The notes under the pieces: model-generated | The model's database searches: none | Told to the model about the DNA's origin: nothing | Seen by the model: the letters and a program-made list of their open reading frames with translations, nothing else | Position numbers and translations under genes: made by a program | Shown: positions 37,723-46,008 of the stretch, piece after piece | Numbering within the stretch: position 1 is the first letter of the stretch | Layout: every line of letters starts with the position of its first letter | From: Pseudoalteromonas denitrificans DSM 6059 | GTDB lineage: Bacteria > Pseudomonadota > Gammaproteobacteria > Enterobacterales > Alteromonadaceae | Direction of reading: 5' to 3' | Assembly (NCBI RefSeq): GCF_900112265.1 | Contig: NZ_FOLO01000001.1 | Location: forward strand, 207,963-271,962 | Length of the DNA: 64,000 nt

Positions 37723-38214
37723 TTAAATTTTAGTTAGGCCATTTAATGACACTGTTTCGCTTAAAGTTTTTATTGTTGTTTGGTCCGGCAGGTAGAGTTC
37801 AGGTGCTATTTCTAATAAGGGATAGATCACAAATTCTCTGAGCTTCATACCGTAATGGGGTACTTTTAAATTTGGATAATCTATTACGAGATCGCCATAC
37901 AATAAAATATCTATATCTAAAGTTCTTGGTCCCCAACGTTCATCTTTTCTGACGCGACCTAAATCTAGTTCTATTTTTTGTGTTTGTGCTAACAATACTA
38001 AGGGTTCAAGCTTGGTTTCAATGCAAGCAACTGCATTCACATAATCAGGTTGATCCTGAGGTCCCATAGGCTTACTAGTATAAAATGAAGAAACTAGGAT
38101 TTCATTTTTTGTATTTGATAAGGCTTTTAGTGCTGTAACAGCCTGGTTAATTTGGTTAACCGGATCATTAAGGTTTGCACCTAAACCTAAATATACTTTG
38201 TAATAGCTCGACAT
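37723..38214 (-). CDS. folK: 6-hydroxymethyl-7,8-dihydropterin pyrophosphokinase
   Basis: FolK transfers pyrophosphate from ATP to hydroxymethyl-dihydropterin in folate synthesis. The 163-residue protein has YLGLGANLNDP at the start, and RxxRWGPRTLDIDILLYGD with the magnesium-binding DID. The C-terminal LREFVIYPLLEIAP is also typical. Its ATG overlaps the pcnB stop by one base. Confidence 0.96.
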   Translation of the reverse strand: MSSYYKVYLGLGANLNDPVNQINQAVTALKALSNTKNEILVSSFYTSKPMGPQDQPDYVNAVACIETKLEPLVLLAQTQKIELDLGRVRKDERWGPRTLDIDILLYGDLVIDYPNLKVPHYGMKLREFVIYPLLEIAPELYLPDQTTIKTLSETVSLNGLTKI

Positions 38215-39668
38215 TATTCTGTTGGCTTATTCTGCGCTTCAGGTTGACTGTTTACAGGTTTACGCTTACGAGGCCTGCGACGTTTTTTAGGTTTATCCGA
38301 ATGATCTGTATTTCCAGAGTTTTTAGGTGAATTGAGCTCCTGAACCATTTGTTTTTGTACTTGTGGGTCATTATCTATATAGCCAGTCCACCAATCAGCA
38401 AGCTCATTTAAAGGACCTCCAGATATACTCGCTCTTAGCAACAAGAAATCATATGATGCTCTAAATCTAGGTTGTTGTGTTAACCTGAATGGACGTTGAC
38501 CACTGCGTCTTGGCATCCGTTGTTGAATATGCCAAATATCACGTGCACCTAAGGTAAAGCGTTTAGGAACAGCGATATTTTTTGCGCTTTCAGATAAAAT
38601 TTGATTGATAGCTAAATTAAAAATTTCGTATTCAGCTTGTTTTTCCTGTTGCATTAATTTCGCACAACGATTCTGCAGTGGATACCAGAGTAAAATAGCA
38701 AAAATATAAGCGGGTGTTACTTTTTTATTGGCATTAATACGTTTATCGGTATTAATAAACATTTGTTTTGTTAACTGAAATTCATCACCATCGGGAGATG
38801 CATCAAGTAAAATATCAAGAGCTGGGAATAACTCTTTAAATAAACCATACTTTCTTAATAATAAAAAGTTTTGTTCCGCTTTACCATTTAAGAATAATTT
38901 TAAACATTCTTCAAACAGTCGTGCAGATGGAATATTACCTAATAAAGATGACAGGTCAAAAATAGGAGCTTCAGTTTCAGGTGCTATGGTCATATCTAGC
39001 TTTGTTGCAAAACGAATAGCACGTAACATACGAACGGGATCTTCGCGGTATCTCGTTTCAGGATCGCCAATTAGCTCAATACGCCTATTTTTAATGGCTT
39101 GCATGCCACCAGCAAAATCTCTGATACTAAAATCTTTTACAGAGTAATACAGTGCATTGATAGAAAAATCACGTCGTTCAGCATCTTCCTCTATGCTGCC
39201 GTAAACGTTATCCCTTAATAATTGACCATGTTCACTTGATTGGCTAACTTGGTTTTTATCTTCTGGGGCATCATGATGACCACGCATAGTGGCAACTTCG
39301 ATGATTTCTCTACCAAAAACAATATGTGCCAAACGAAAGCGTCGGCCAATTAATCGGCAATTACGAAATTGTTTTTTAATTTGTTCGGGTGTTGCATTAG
39401 TGACAATGTCAAAGTCTTTTGGTTCTATGCCTAATAAGGCATCACGGATACAGCCGCCCACTAAATAAGCATCATAACCGCCATCTTTTAAACGATATAA
39501 AACTTTAAGTGCATTAGGACTAAAGCTTTTACGTGAAACGCCATGTTCTGAACGTTCAATAACGAGAGGAGAGTCCATACTTGTTACTTCCTGAGATTGA
39601 TCTTCGGTTTTTTTTTGTCCATTTTGCCCAACGACTTTACGGCAAAAATCAAATATTTTGGAAATAAT
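38214..39668 (-). CDS. pcnB: Poly(A) polymerase I, with likely ATT start
   Basis: PcnB adds poly(A) tails to RNA 3' ends and so promotes decay. It has the class II nucleotidyltransferase core (LVGGCIRDALLGIEPKDFDIV) followed by the FRNCRLIGRRFRLAHI motif, and a basic C-terminal tail (KPKKRRRPRKRKP). No ATG, GTG or TTG lies in frame near the homologous N terminus. The frame extends to a GTG at 39737, but that has no ribosome site. ATT at 39668 has AGGAGA exactly six bases upstream and lies seven residues before FCRKV, the same place as the known AUU start of E. coli pcnB. I therefore place the start at 39668 (ATT 39665 also possible). The product has about 484 residues. Confidence 0.9.
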   Translation of the reverse strand: MISKIFDFCRKVVGQNGQKKTEDQSQEVTSMDSPLVIERSEHGVSRKSFSPNALKVLYRLKDGGYDAYLVGGCIRDALLGIEPKDFDIVTNATPEQIKKQFRNCRLIGRRFRLAHIVFGREIIEVATMRGHHDAPEDKNQVSQSSEHGQLLRDNVYGSIEEDAERRDFSINALYYSVKDFSIRDFAGGMQAIKNRRIELIGDPETRYREDPVRMLRAIRFATKLDMTIAPETEAPIFDLSSLLGNIPSARLFEECLKLFLNGKAEQNFLLLRKYGLFKELFPALDILLDASPDGDEFQLTKQMFINTDKRINANKKVTPAYIFAILLWYPLQNRCAKLMQQEKQAEYEIFNLAINQILSESAKNIAVPKRFTLGARDIWHIQQRMPRRSGQRPFRLTQQPRFRASYDFLLLRASISGGPLNELADWWTGYIDNDPQVQKQMVQELNSPKNSGNTDHSDKPKKRRRPRKRKPVNSQPEAQNKPTE

Positions 39669-39762
39669 AACAAGTCTCCTAAACCATGATGAAATTATAT
39701 TTAAATTTAAGGCAGGTATAATATACCAGAGCAGCACAAAATTTAAGTATATATAAAATGTT

Positions 39763-40698
39763 TTAGTTGTTTTTAAGGGCTAAAAACTGGCAGTGTGGAT
39801 TATTTTCATTTTTGATGAGTTGAATTTCAGTGACTTTAGGTATTTTATTTATATCCCAGTGAGAAATAGCCCAAGCGATGATCTCTTCTACTTTAAAATG
39901 CAATAATTCAGGAATAGGTGCTTGGCCTAAAAAACGCAATGCATCAAATAGTGCCAATTGTGGTTTTGTGATATCTATTGCTGGGGCATAATTTTGTTTT
40001 GAAAGTTTAAAACCTGGTTCTGCAACAGCTAATGGCACATGGGCAAATAAGGGGATATTTTCATTATATACATTAAATAAACTCATTTGTCGTACCGTTG
40101 GTTCTAATAAATCAGCACCGCGAACAATATGTGTAATGCCTTGATGAATATCATCTAATACAACAACCAATTGATATGCAAACAAGCCATCTCGTCTTTT
40201 TATAATATAATCTTCAGTGGCAAATGAAGTGTTAACACTCACTTTATTTTGTATTAAGTCATTGAACTTTAATACAGGAGAATTTTGCTTTATGCGAATA
40301 GCTTGGTTAATTGTTGGTAATTCAAGCTTACGGCAGGCATTATTATATATTCCGCCTAGAGCTTTAATTTGTTTTCTTGTACATTGGCAGGCGTAAAGTT
40401 GAGATTCGTCGAAAAGCTTTTCTAAATGTGTTTGATAAAAATCAAGTTGCGCACTTTGATAAGTAATGTGTTCATCCCAATGCAAACCGTAGGCATCAAG
40501 AGTTGATAATATTAAATCACTGGCACCTTTAACGGTTCTAGGTGTATCAATATCTTCAATACGAACTAACCATTGACCTAAATGTGATTTTGCATCTAAA
40601 AAACTAGCAAGAGCTGCAACAAGGGAACCAAAATGAAGTGGGCCGGAAGGCGAAGGGGCAAATCGACCTCGATATGCCCCAGATAATAAATCATTCAA
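39763..40698 (-). CDS. gluQ: Glutamyl-Q tRNA(Asp) synthetase
   Basis: GluQ-RS attaches glutamate to queuosine in tRNA-Asp. The 311-residue protein is a GltX-like catalytic domain with no anticodon-binding part. HIGH-type motif FAPSPSGPLHFGSL lies near residue 13 and KMSKS-type KLSKQ near residue 230. A zinc site is suggested by CQCTRKQIKA and the later Cys in NNACRK. It follows dksA by 18 bases, the usual dksA-gluQ pair. Confidence 0.95.
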   Translation of the reverse strand: MNDLLSGAYRGRFAPSPSGPLHFGSLVAALASFLDAKSHLGQWLVRIEDIDTPRTVKGASDLILSTLDAYGLHWDEHITYQSAQLDFYQTHLEKLFDESQLYACQCTRKQIKALGGIYNNACRKLELPTINQAIRIKQNSPVLKFNDLIQNKVSVNTSFATEDYIIKRRDGLFAYQLVVVLDDIHQGITHIVRGADLLEPTVRQMSLFNVYNENIPLFAHVPLAVAEPGFKLSKQNYAPAIDITKPQLALFDALRFLGQAPIPELLHFKVEEIIAWAISHWDINKIPKVTEIQLIKNENNPHCQFLALKNN

Positions 40699-40716
40699 CT
40701 TTTTGAATACTTATTA

Positions 40717-41157
40717 TTAATAGCCTGACTGTTTTTCTTTAATTTCTGCAAGTGTTTTACAGTCCACACATAAATCAGCTGTTGGACGTGCTTCTAATCG
40801 GCGAATACCAATTTCAATTCCACATGAATTACAGAAACCAAAGTCATCTTCTTCAATTAATTTGAGTGTTTTTTCAATTTTTTTAATTAGTTTACGTTCG
40901 CGATCTCGGGTACGTAATTCTAAAGAAAATTCTTCTTCTTGTGCAGCTCTATCTACTGGATCTGGAAAGTTTGCAGCTTCATCTTGCATATGGTTTTTTG
41001 TACGGTCAACTTCTTCTCGTAATTGAGTACGCCAAGTAGAAAGAATGTTTTTAAAGTGAGCTAGTTGATCATCGCTCATGTACTCTTCACCAGGTGCTTC
41101 TTGATACGGTGCGATATCCGCGTAAGCGTATTGACCTGGTTTTTTTTGCTCTGCCAT
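40717..41157 (-). CDS. dksA: RNA polymerase-binding transcription factor DksA
   Basis: DksA enters the RNA polymerase secondary channel and, with ppGpp, resets promoter choice in the stringent response. The 146-residue protein has the coiled-coil arms with the tip residues [11 protein letters not shown] (about residues 66-76) and a four-Cys zinc finger (CNSCGIEIG then LCVDC). AGGAGTCAG lies before the ATG. Gap and order with gluQ are typical. Confidence 0.97.
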   Translation of the reverse strand: MAEQKKPGQYAYADIAPYQEAPGEEYMSDDQLAHFKNILSTWRTQLREEVDRTKNHMQDEAANFPDPVDRAAQEEEFSLELRTRDRERKLIKKIEKTLKLIEEDDFGFCNSCGIEIGIRRLEARPTADLCVDCKTLAEIKEKQSGY

Positions 41158-41380
41158 ATCTGACTCCTAATCCTTATTCTCAATCCCGATATAAATTCGG
41201 CGGCTATAAATAGCAAGAACTCAACCTATTAGCAAGAGATATTGTTATTTCAAGTGAAAATAATAAATATCTATTAAAAAATAAGTGTTTAAAGTCGATT
41301 GAATTTTAAACGGTTATTTTGTAAGTGTTTGTTTTTATTGTTACAGAAATTATATCTGTTTTTAATCTCTGCTTTATTCC

Positions 41381-42103
41381 TCATAAAGGTAAAAAAGGCA
41401 GAGGTTGATTTAATACAATCATATTTACATCTATATATGTGTTGTAACATAAAATTTCAACCCCTGCATCTAATGCATGTTGAATTCCATCTGCATATTT
41501 AGCATCTACGTGCCTAGCCGGAGATAACTTTTTAATACCTTGATGTTGTACCAAAAACAGTAAAACAGCTCGATGACCTTGCTGTTTCATGCTTATAAGC
41601 TCTCTTAAATGCTTTAATCCTCTAGTTGTCACAGCATCAGGAAAATACCCTTGACCATCACCTTGTTCGTTTTGTTTCAGTAAAGTGACACTTTTTATTT
41701 CGATATAACAATCTACATGATTTTCATCAGTTAATAATAGGTCTATTCTACTATTTTCATCACCATATTTAACTTCTTGTTGAATTGTTTGATAGTGTCT
41801 TAGTTCAGGTATGACTTTATCAACTATACCTTCACTCACTATTTTATTTGCTAAGGAAGTATTGACACAAATCATATCCCCCTTTTCATTTTGGCAAAGC
41901 TCCAAGCTATTTGGATACTTTCTTTTTAAATTATCACTTGTAGAGTAATGAACTTTAAAACCTGTCTCTGCACAGCCTGTCATCGCACCAGTGTTGGCAC
42001 AATGTATCGTTCTTATTTCACCATTAGGTAACTCAATATCAGCTAAAAAGCGCTTATATCGTTTAATTAAAGTGGCAGATTGCAAGGTACTACTAAATTT
42101 CAT
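41381..42103 (-). CDS. sfsA: SfsA family DNA/RNA nuclease-like protein
   Basis: SfsA was named for sugar fermentation stimulation and has a nuclease-like fold with nucleic-acid binding. The protein of about 240 residues has ATLIKRYKRFLADIE, HCANTGAMTGC, RIDLLLTDE with YIEIKSVTLL (PD-ExK-like acidic set), and FPDAVTTRGLKHLREL. A TTG at 42118 opens the frame, but ATG 42103 matches the E. coli start and has GAGA upstream. The precise cellular role is unsettled. Confidence 0.93.
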   Translation of the reverse strand: MKFSSTLQSATLIKRYKRFLADIELPNGEIRTIHCANTGAMTGCAETGFKVHYSTSDNLKRKYPNSLELCQNEKGDMICVNTSLANKIVSEGIVDKVIPELRHYQTIQQEVKYGDENSRIDLLLTDENHVDCYIEIKSVTLLKQNEQGDGQGYFPDAVTTRGLKHLRELISMKQQGHRAVLLFLVQHQGIKKLSPARHVDAKYADGIQHALDAGVEILCYNTYIDVNMIVLNQPLPFLPL

Positions 42104-42184
42104 TTTATTTAGTCTCAATTAGTTAGGATGCGCGTATTGCTTATAGTACACTTTTGATACTTCAAAAATGCAAGAGAAATGCAC

Positions 42185-43477
42185 ATGAGCGAAAAAATGA
42201 TTGTACGATTAACAGAGCAAGCCCCCGCAGCCCACTGGGGTAAAGTAAATTTATCTTTTGATAATAGCGGTGCGTTTGTTCATTTATCTGAATCTGAAAC
42301 TTTAAAGCACGTACAAAAATCAGCGCGTGCTTTAGCTGGCCAAGGTATTAGTGATGTAATACTCGAAGGTGACGCTTGGTGTACTGAAAGTCAATGGGCT
42401 TTTTATCAAGGTTTTGTTAGCCCTAAAGCACAAGATGGTGTGACATTTGTTGATAATTCACAATCAGATTTAAAAGAGCTGGCTAACTTAAAAGCATCGG
42501 CTGTATTTGCACGTAATGTGATAAATGGTTCTGCAGAGGATATTAATCCTGAAAGCCTAGCTGAAAAGGCTGCTGAATTTATTCAGTCATTAGCCCCTGA
42601 GCATGTGAGTTATCAAATAATAAAAGGCGATGCTTTATTAGAAGCTCAGTGGATAGGCATTCATAGTGTTGGTAGAGGAAGTGATCGTAAACCAGTTTTA
42701 TTAGAGTTAGATTACAACCCTACAGGTGATGAGAATGCTCCTGTTTCGGCTGCTTTAGTAGGTAAAGGCATTACGTTCGATTCAGGCGGTTACTCTATAA
42801 AAGCCAGTGAAGGTATGGCTACAATGAAATGTGATATGGGTGGCGCGGCTACAGTAACGGCTGGATTAGCATTAGCAATAAACCGTGGCATAGATAAACG
42901 CATTAAACTATTTTTATGTTGTGCTGAAAACTTAATTTCAGGTAACGCATATAAATTAGGTGATATTTTAACCTATAAAAATGGTACGACAGTTGAGATA
43001 CTAAATACAGATGCAGAAGGCCGTTTAGTACTGGCTGATGGCTTAATGGCAGCAAGTGAAACAGGTGCCCCTCTAATTATAGATGCTGCAACTTTAACTG
43101 GCGCTGCTTTAATGGCTGTAGGTCAAGACTATAATGCATTATTTGGTTTAGATAAATCGCTTGTCCGTGAAGTTGAAAGTTTTGCAGCAGATGAATTTGA
43201 AGCTGCTTGGCCTCTACCGCTTGAAAAATGGCATCAAGATAAATGTCCATCTCCATATGCCGACACTGCAAATAGCCGTTCACAAAAAGGTGGTGGTTTT
43301 GGTGGTGCGTCAAATGCAGCTGGTTTCTTATCTCGCTTTGTAGGCAATGAAGGCCAAGGTTGGGTTCATATTGACTTAGCAGCTTGCTTTGAAAATAGTG
43401 CTGGTAGCCAATGGTCTGCAGGTGCAACTACTTTAGGTATGCGTACAGTAGCCAGAACTTTGCTTGAAAAAGTATAA
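42185..43477 (+). CDS. pepB: Peptidase B (M17 leucyl aminopeptidase family)
   Basis: PepB is a cytoplasmic metallo-aminopeptidase. The protein of about 430 residues carries GKGITFDSGGYSIKAS, KCDMGGAATV and the M17 signature NTDAEGRLVLADGL (two-metal site), with ADTANSRSQKGGG near the end. ATG 42185 has AAGAGA seven bases upstream; ATG 42179 in the same frame is too close to the site. The N-terminal domain is shorter than in PepA, as in PepB. Confidence 0.93.
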   Translation: MSEKMIVRLTEQAPAAHWGKVNLSFDNSGAFVHLSESETLKHVQKSARALAGQGISDVILEGDAWCTESQWAFYQGFVSPKAQDGVTFVDNSQSDLKELANLKASAVFARNVINGSAEDINPESLAEKAAEFIQSLAPEHVSYQIIKGDALLEAQWIGIHSVGRGSDRKPVLLELDYNPTGDENAPVSAALVGKGITFDSGGYSIKASEGMATMKCDMGGAATVTAGLALAINRGIDKRIKLFLCCAENLISGNAYKLGDILTYKNGTTVEILNTDAEGRLVLADGLMAASETGAPLIIDAATLTGAALMAVGQDYNALFGLDKSLVREVESFAADEFEAAWPLPLEKWHQDKCPSPYADTANSRSQKGGGFGGASNAAGFLSRFVGNEGQGWVHIDLAACFENSAGSQWSAGATTLGMRTVARTLLEKV

Positions 43478-43538
43478 GTTAAACTATGCTCAGTTAGGTT
43501 TAACTACTTGACTGAGCTTAAACGAAAATAGGAAAGGC

Positions 43539-44396
43539 ATGTTACATATTACTAATGGAGATAATGGCAATAGTTATTTAAAAAAAATAGGTATCGAAGG
43601 GCAATTTCAAGCCTGGCAGGATGTACTTCATCATGGTCCTATCACATCAGAAACAAACATTGAGAAAATTAGTTTATACCGCAGTGAATTTTTAGCTGAA
43701 TTTTTTTGCATTGCGTTGGCTCAAGTGAAATTAAAATTTAAGCAAAGGGATGAAGCTTTATTATCATTGGAGGCCACAGATGAAGTTATCTTATGGCTCA
43801 CACCTGAGTTATTTGACTGTTTGATTGGCTTACAGTTTTTAGCTTGGTTTCAAAACGCTCAATTAGAGCAAAGTAATCTAAAAATAGTCTTTTTACCGGA
43901 TCATTTACCACCAAGAGAACACAATGCTGAACATATAAAACAATATTTTAAAACTCGATTCTCACCTGAAAAGTCGTTTTATAAATTAACAGATCATATT
44001 TGGCAAGCATTAACTTCAAATCGGGCAGAGCAGAGTGTTAAATTACAACAATGTTTAGAATATGATTTTAAATATTGGCCGAACTTAAAACACGCTATCA
44101 TACGCTTTATTGAAGAAACGCCTCCAGCTCCTGAGCTATCTAGAACTCAATGGCAAATACTTGATGCTTTAACAGAAAAACCGCTTTCACTTGCACAGTT
44201 ATTTGGTGTAAATCAACAGTTAGAAGAAGTGCCTTTTATGGGGGATTTAAGTTTTTGGTCTATTTTAGAGTTAATGAGAGACTTAGTTGAAATTGATACA
44301 CAAGAGTGTATTTTGCATCAAGATTTAATGTTTTATCACTTACATCAAGCTACTTTAACAAAAAAAGGGGTGGGTTTAATAAGTGGGGGCGGGTAG
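43539..44396 (+). CDS. DUF1835 domain protein
   Basis: This is a 285-residue cytoplasmic protein. The N terminus LHITNGDNGNSYLKKIGI with LHHGPI and an acidic-aromatic segment (VILWLTPELFDCLIGLQFLAWF, residues about 88-109) matches DUF1835. The C-terminal part contains TQWQILDALTEKP, a DUF3658-like or winged-helix-like stretch. AGGAAAGG lies before the ATG. It converges with the next gene and overlaps its end by 21 bases. The function is unknown. Confidence 0.75.
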   Translation: MLHITNGDNGNSYLKKIGIEGQFQAWQDVLHHGPITSETNIEKISLYRSEFLAEFFCIALAQVKLKFKQRDEALLSLEATDEVILWLTPELFDCLIGLQFLAWFQNAQLEQSNLKIVFLPDHLPPREHNAEHIKQYFKTRFSPEKSFYKLTDHIWQALTSNRAEQSVKLQQCLEYDFKYWPNLKHAIIRFIEETPPAPELSRTQWQILDALTEKPLSLAQLFGVNQQLEEVPFMGDLSFWSILELMRDLVEIDTQECILHQDLMFYHLHQATLTKKGVGLISGGG

Positions 44397-45890
44397 TTGT
44401 GCAAATTCACTGGTATTTCTGCCGTTTGATTTTGCAAAATATAAGGCCTTATCGGCATACTCTAATAGCATATGATAGTTATTATCTGCATGTGCCTGAC
44501 TTATAGCAATCCCTATACTAACGGTTAATTTTTTTGAGGCTTTACTTTTTGCATGGGGGATATTAATGGCCGATATTTTATCATGTATTCTCTGTGCAAG
44601 TGTTAATAAGCTTTGGTTTTGGGTTTGATTGACAACAACAATAAATTCTTCACCACCAATTCTCCCAACTAAATCATCAGCCCTAAATAATGAAAGCTCT
44701 AATGCGCTTGCTACTTTTATTAAAGCTTCATCACCATTAATATGACCATAATGATCGTTATAATCCTTAAAATAATCAATATCTATTATTAATACGCCTA
44801 TTTCTGTTTTATAACGGCATGCATTTCGCCAGTTTCTTTCAAGAAAATCATCAATCTCTCTACGATTAAATAAACCAGTTAGTGGGTCATGAGTTGCATG
44901 GTTTGCCAATATATCAAGTCTTTTTTTGTAACGTACATGTACTTTTAATCGTTCGAAAAAACTATTTTTTTGTTGTGGGAAATGTAGATAGTCACTTGCC
45001 CCCATATATAAAGCTTGCATCTCTTGGCTTTCAAATGTGCTATTTTGAAAGTAAATGATTGGAATGGTTATATTTTGATTTTCATTAATACGACTACATA
45101 GGCTAAATTGCATATCAAGTTTACTTTCAACAAGAATTAAGCAAGGATGGTGTTTTATAGTGCTTTTAAATAACTCTGAAATCTTGTTATGGAAAACCAT
45201 TTCAAAGCTTTCATTTTCACTTAATGATATTAAGGTTGCTTCGCTATCAGGTAAGCATAAAATATCAATTCTATCTTTTGCCTTAAAACCACACACATTA
45301 TTATTTTCATTATTATTTTTAATGCCTAACTTTATAAAGTTATTTAAACTTTTTGCATTTTGAAGGCCTAACATGACCTCACCTCGGTTATTGGTGAGTG
45401 CAGGAATACGTAAGTCAAAATCACCATGAAACCAAAGTTGTTGCCAACTATCTAGTTTATTATCAAATTTTTGAGGTAAAGATAGCGGCTTGATATTTAT
45501 TTGTTCGATTATACTTTCTAATATACTCTTTTCAGAGATATCTAAATTATTAAGCCATAGAGCTTCATAAGCTAAGCTTCTGAACATATGTGTTTTTTCA
45601 GGATATTGCTGCATGATGGTCAATAGATAATTATTCGCTAACTCGGTATTTGGTATTAAATTAGGATTTATTATTTTTATTTCAGGTGCACGTTTAAGTA
45701 CTAATTGATATTCAGTTTTTAGTAAGTCGAGCTGTTTCGGATCGTTTGAAGAAGAACTGGCTCCTGGAGCATGTTGAATAACACGCCAGTTGACTTTATT
45801 AAGTAAACCTAAGTTATCTAGCCTTTGATGCAAAACATAACAAAAAGGACAATTAAAGTCAGCATAAACAATTGTTTTGTGGTCAGGCAA
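44376..45890 (-). CDS. DsbA-like thioredoxin domain fused to a degenerate receiver and an active-looking GGDEF domain
   Basis: This is a 504-residue predicted cytoplasmic fusion with no signal peptide. Residues about 5-195 form a DsbA/FrnE-like thioredoxin domain with the redox motif CPFC at residues 14-17 and a helical insert. Residues about 205-330 look like a response-regulator receiver: LILVESKLDM stands where the phosphorylated Asp is expected, with Glu in its place, then IPIIYFQNST and ALYMGASDYL, and the usual Lys-Pro pair is FPQ. The GGDEF domain follows LANHATHDPLTGLFNRRE and has DIDYFKDYNDHYGH, GGEEF at 412-416 and an intact I-site RADD at 403-406. It probably makes cyclic di-GMP under redox control. 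Confidence 0.85.
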   Translation of the reverse strand: MPDHKTIVYADFNCPFCYVLHQRLDNLGLLNKVNWRVIQHAPGASSSSNDPKQLDLLKTEYQLVLKRAPEIKIINPNLIPNTELANNYLLTIMQQYPEKTHMFRSLAYEALWLNNLDISEKSILESIIEQINIKPLSLPQKFDNKLDSWQQLWFHGDFDLRIPALTNNRGEVMLGLQNAKSLNNFIKLGIKNNNENNNVCGFKAKDRIDILCLPDSEATLISLSENESFEMVFHNKISELFKSTIKHHPCLILVESKLDMQFSLCSRINENQNITIPIIYFQNSTFESQEMQALYMGASDYLHFPQQKNSFFERLKVHVRYKKRLDILANHATHDPLTGLFNRREIDDFLERNWRNACRYKTEIGVLIIDIDYFKDYNDHYGHINGDEALIKVASALELSLFRADDLVGRIGGEEFIVVVNQTQNQSLLTLAQRIHDKISAINIPHAKSKASKKLTVSIGIAISQAHADNNYHMLLEYADKALYFAKSNGRNTSEFAQLPAPTY

Positions 45891-45968
45891 AATTAAACTC
45901 TTATTTTTAGTTGTAACTCTATGAGCTTAGTTTAATTTTTATAACATTGTGAATAATATAGATGAATT

Positions 45969-45992
45969 AAAAAGGGCCATAAGGCCCTTTTT
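45969..45992. terminator. Terminator after the DUF885 gene
   Basis: AAAAAGGGCC and GGCCCTTTTT pair around a four-base loop. It lies between the DUF885 stop and the fusion-gene start and separates the two transcripts. Confidence 0.88.
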
Positions 45993-46008
45993 ATTTACTT
46001 ACTTAGTA

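Noticed and set aside
39669..39737. GTG 39737 as the start of pcnB
   Set aside because: No ribosome site precedes it and the extra residues have no counterpart in E. coli PcnB. The ATT at 39668 has a good site and the right position.
41340..41410. Hairpin at the end of sfsA
   Set aside because: CTCTGC/GCAGAG arms overlap the last codons and have no T-run after them on the minus strand, so I did not call a terminator.
43077..43427. Long minus-strand frame across pepB
   Set aside because: It is a shadow of the strongly conserved pepB coding frame and is rich in His, Gln and Leu, as expected from reverse reading of this gene.
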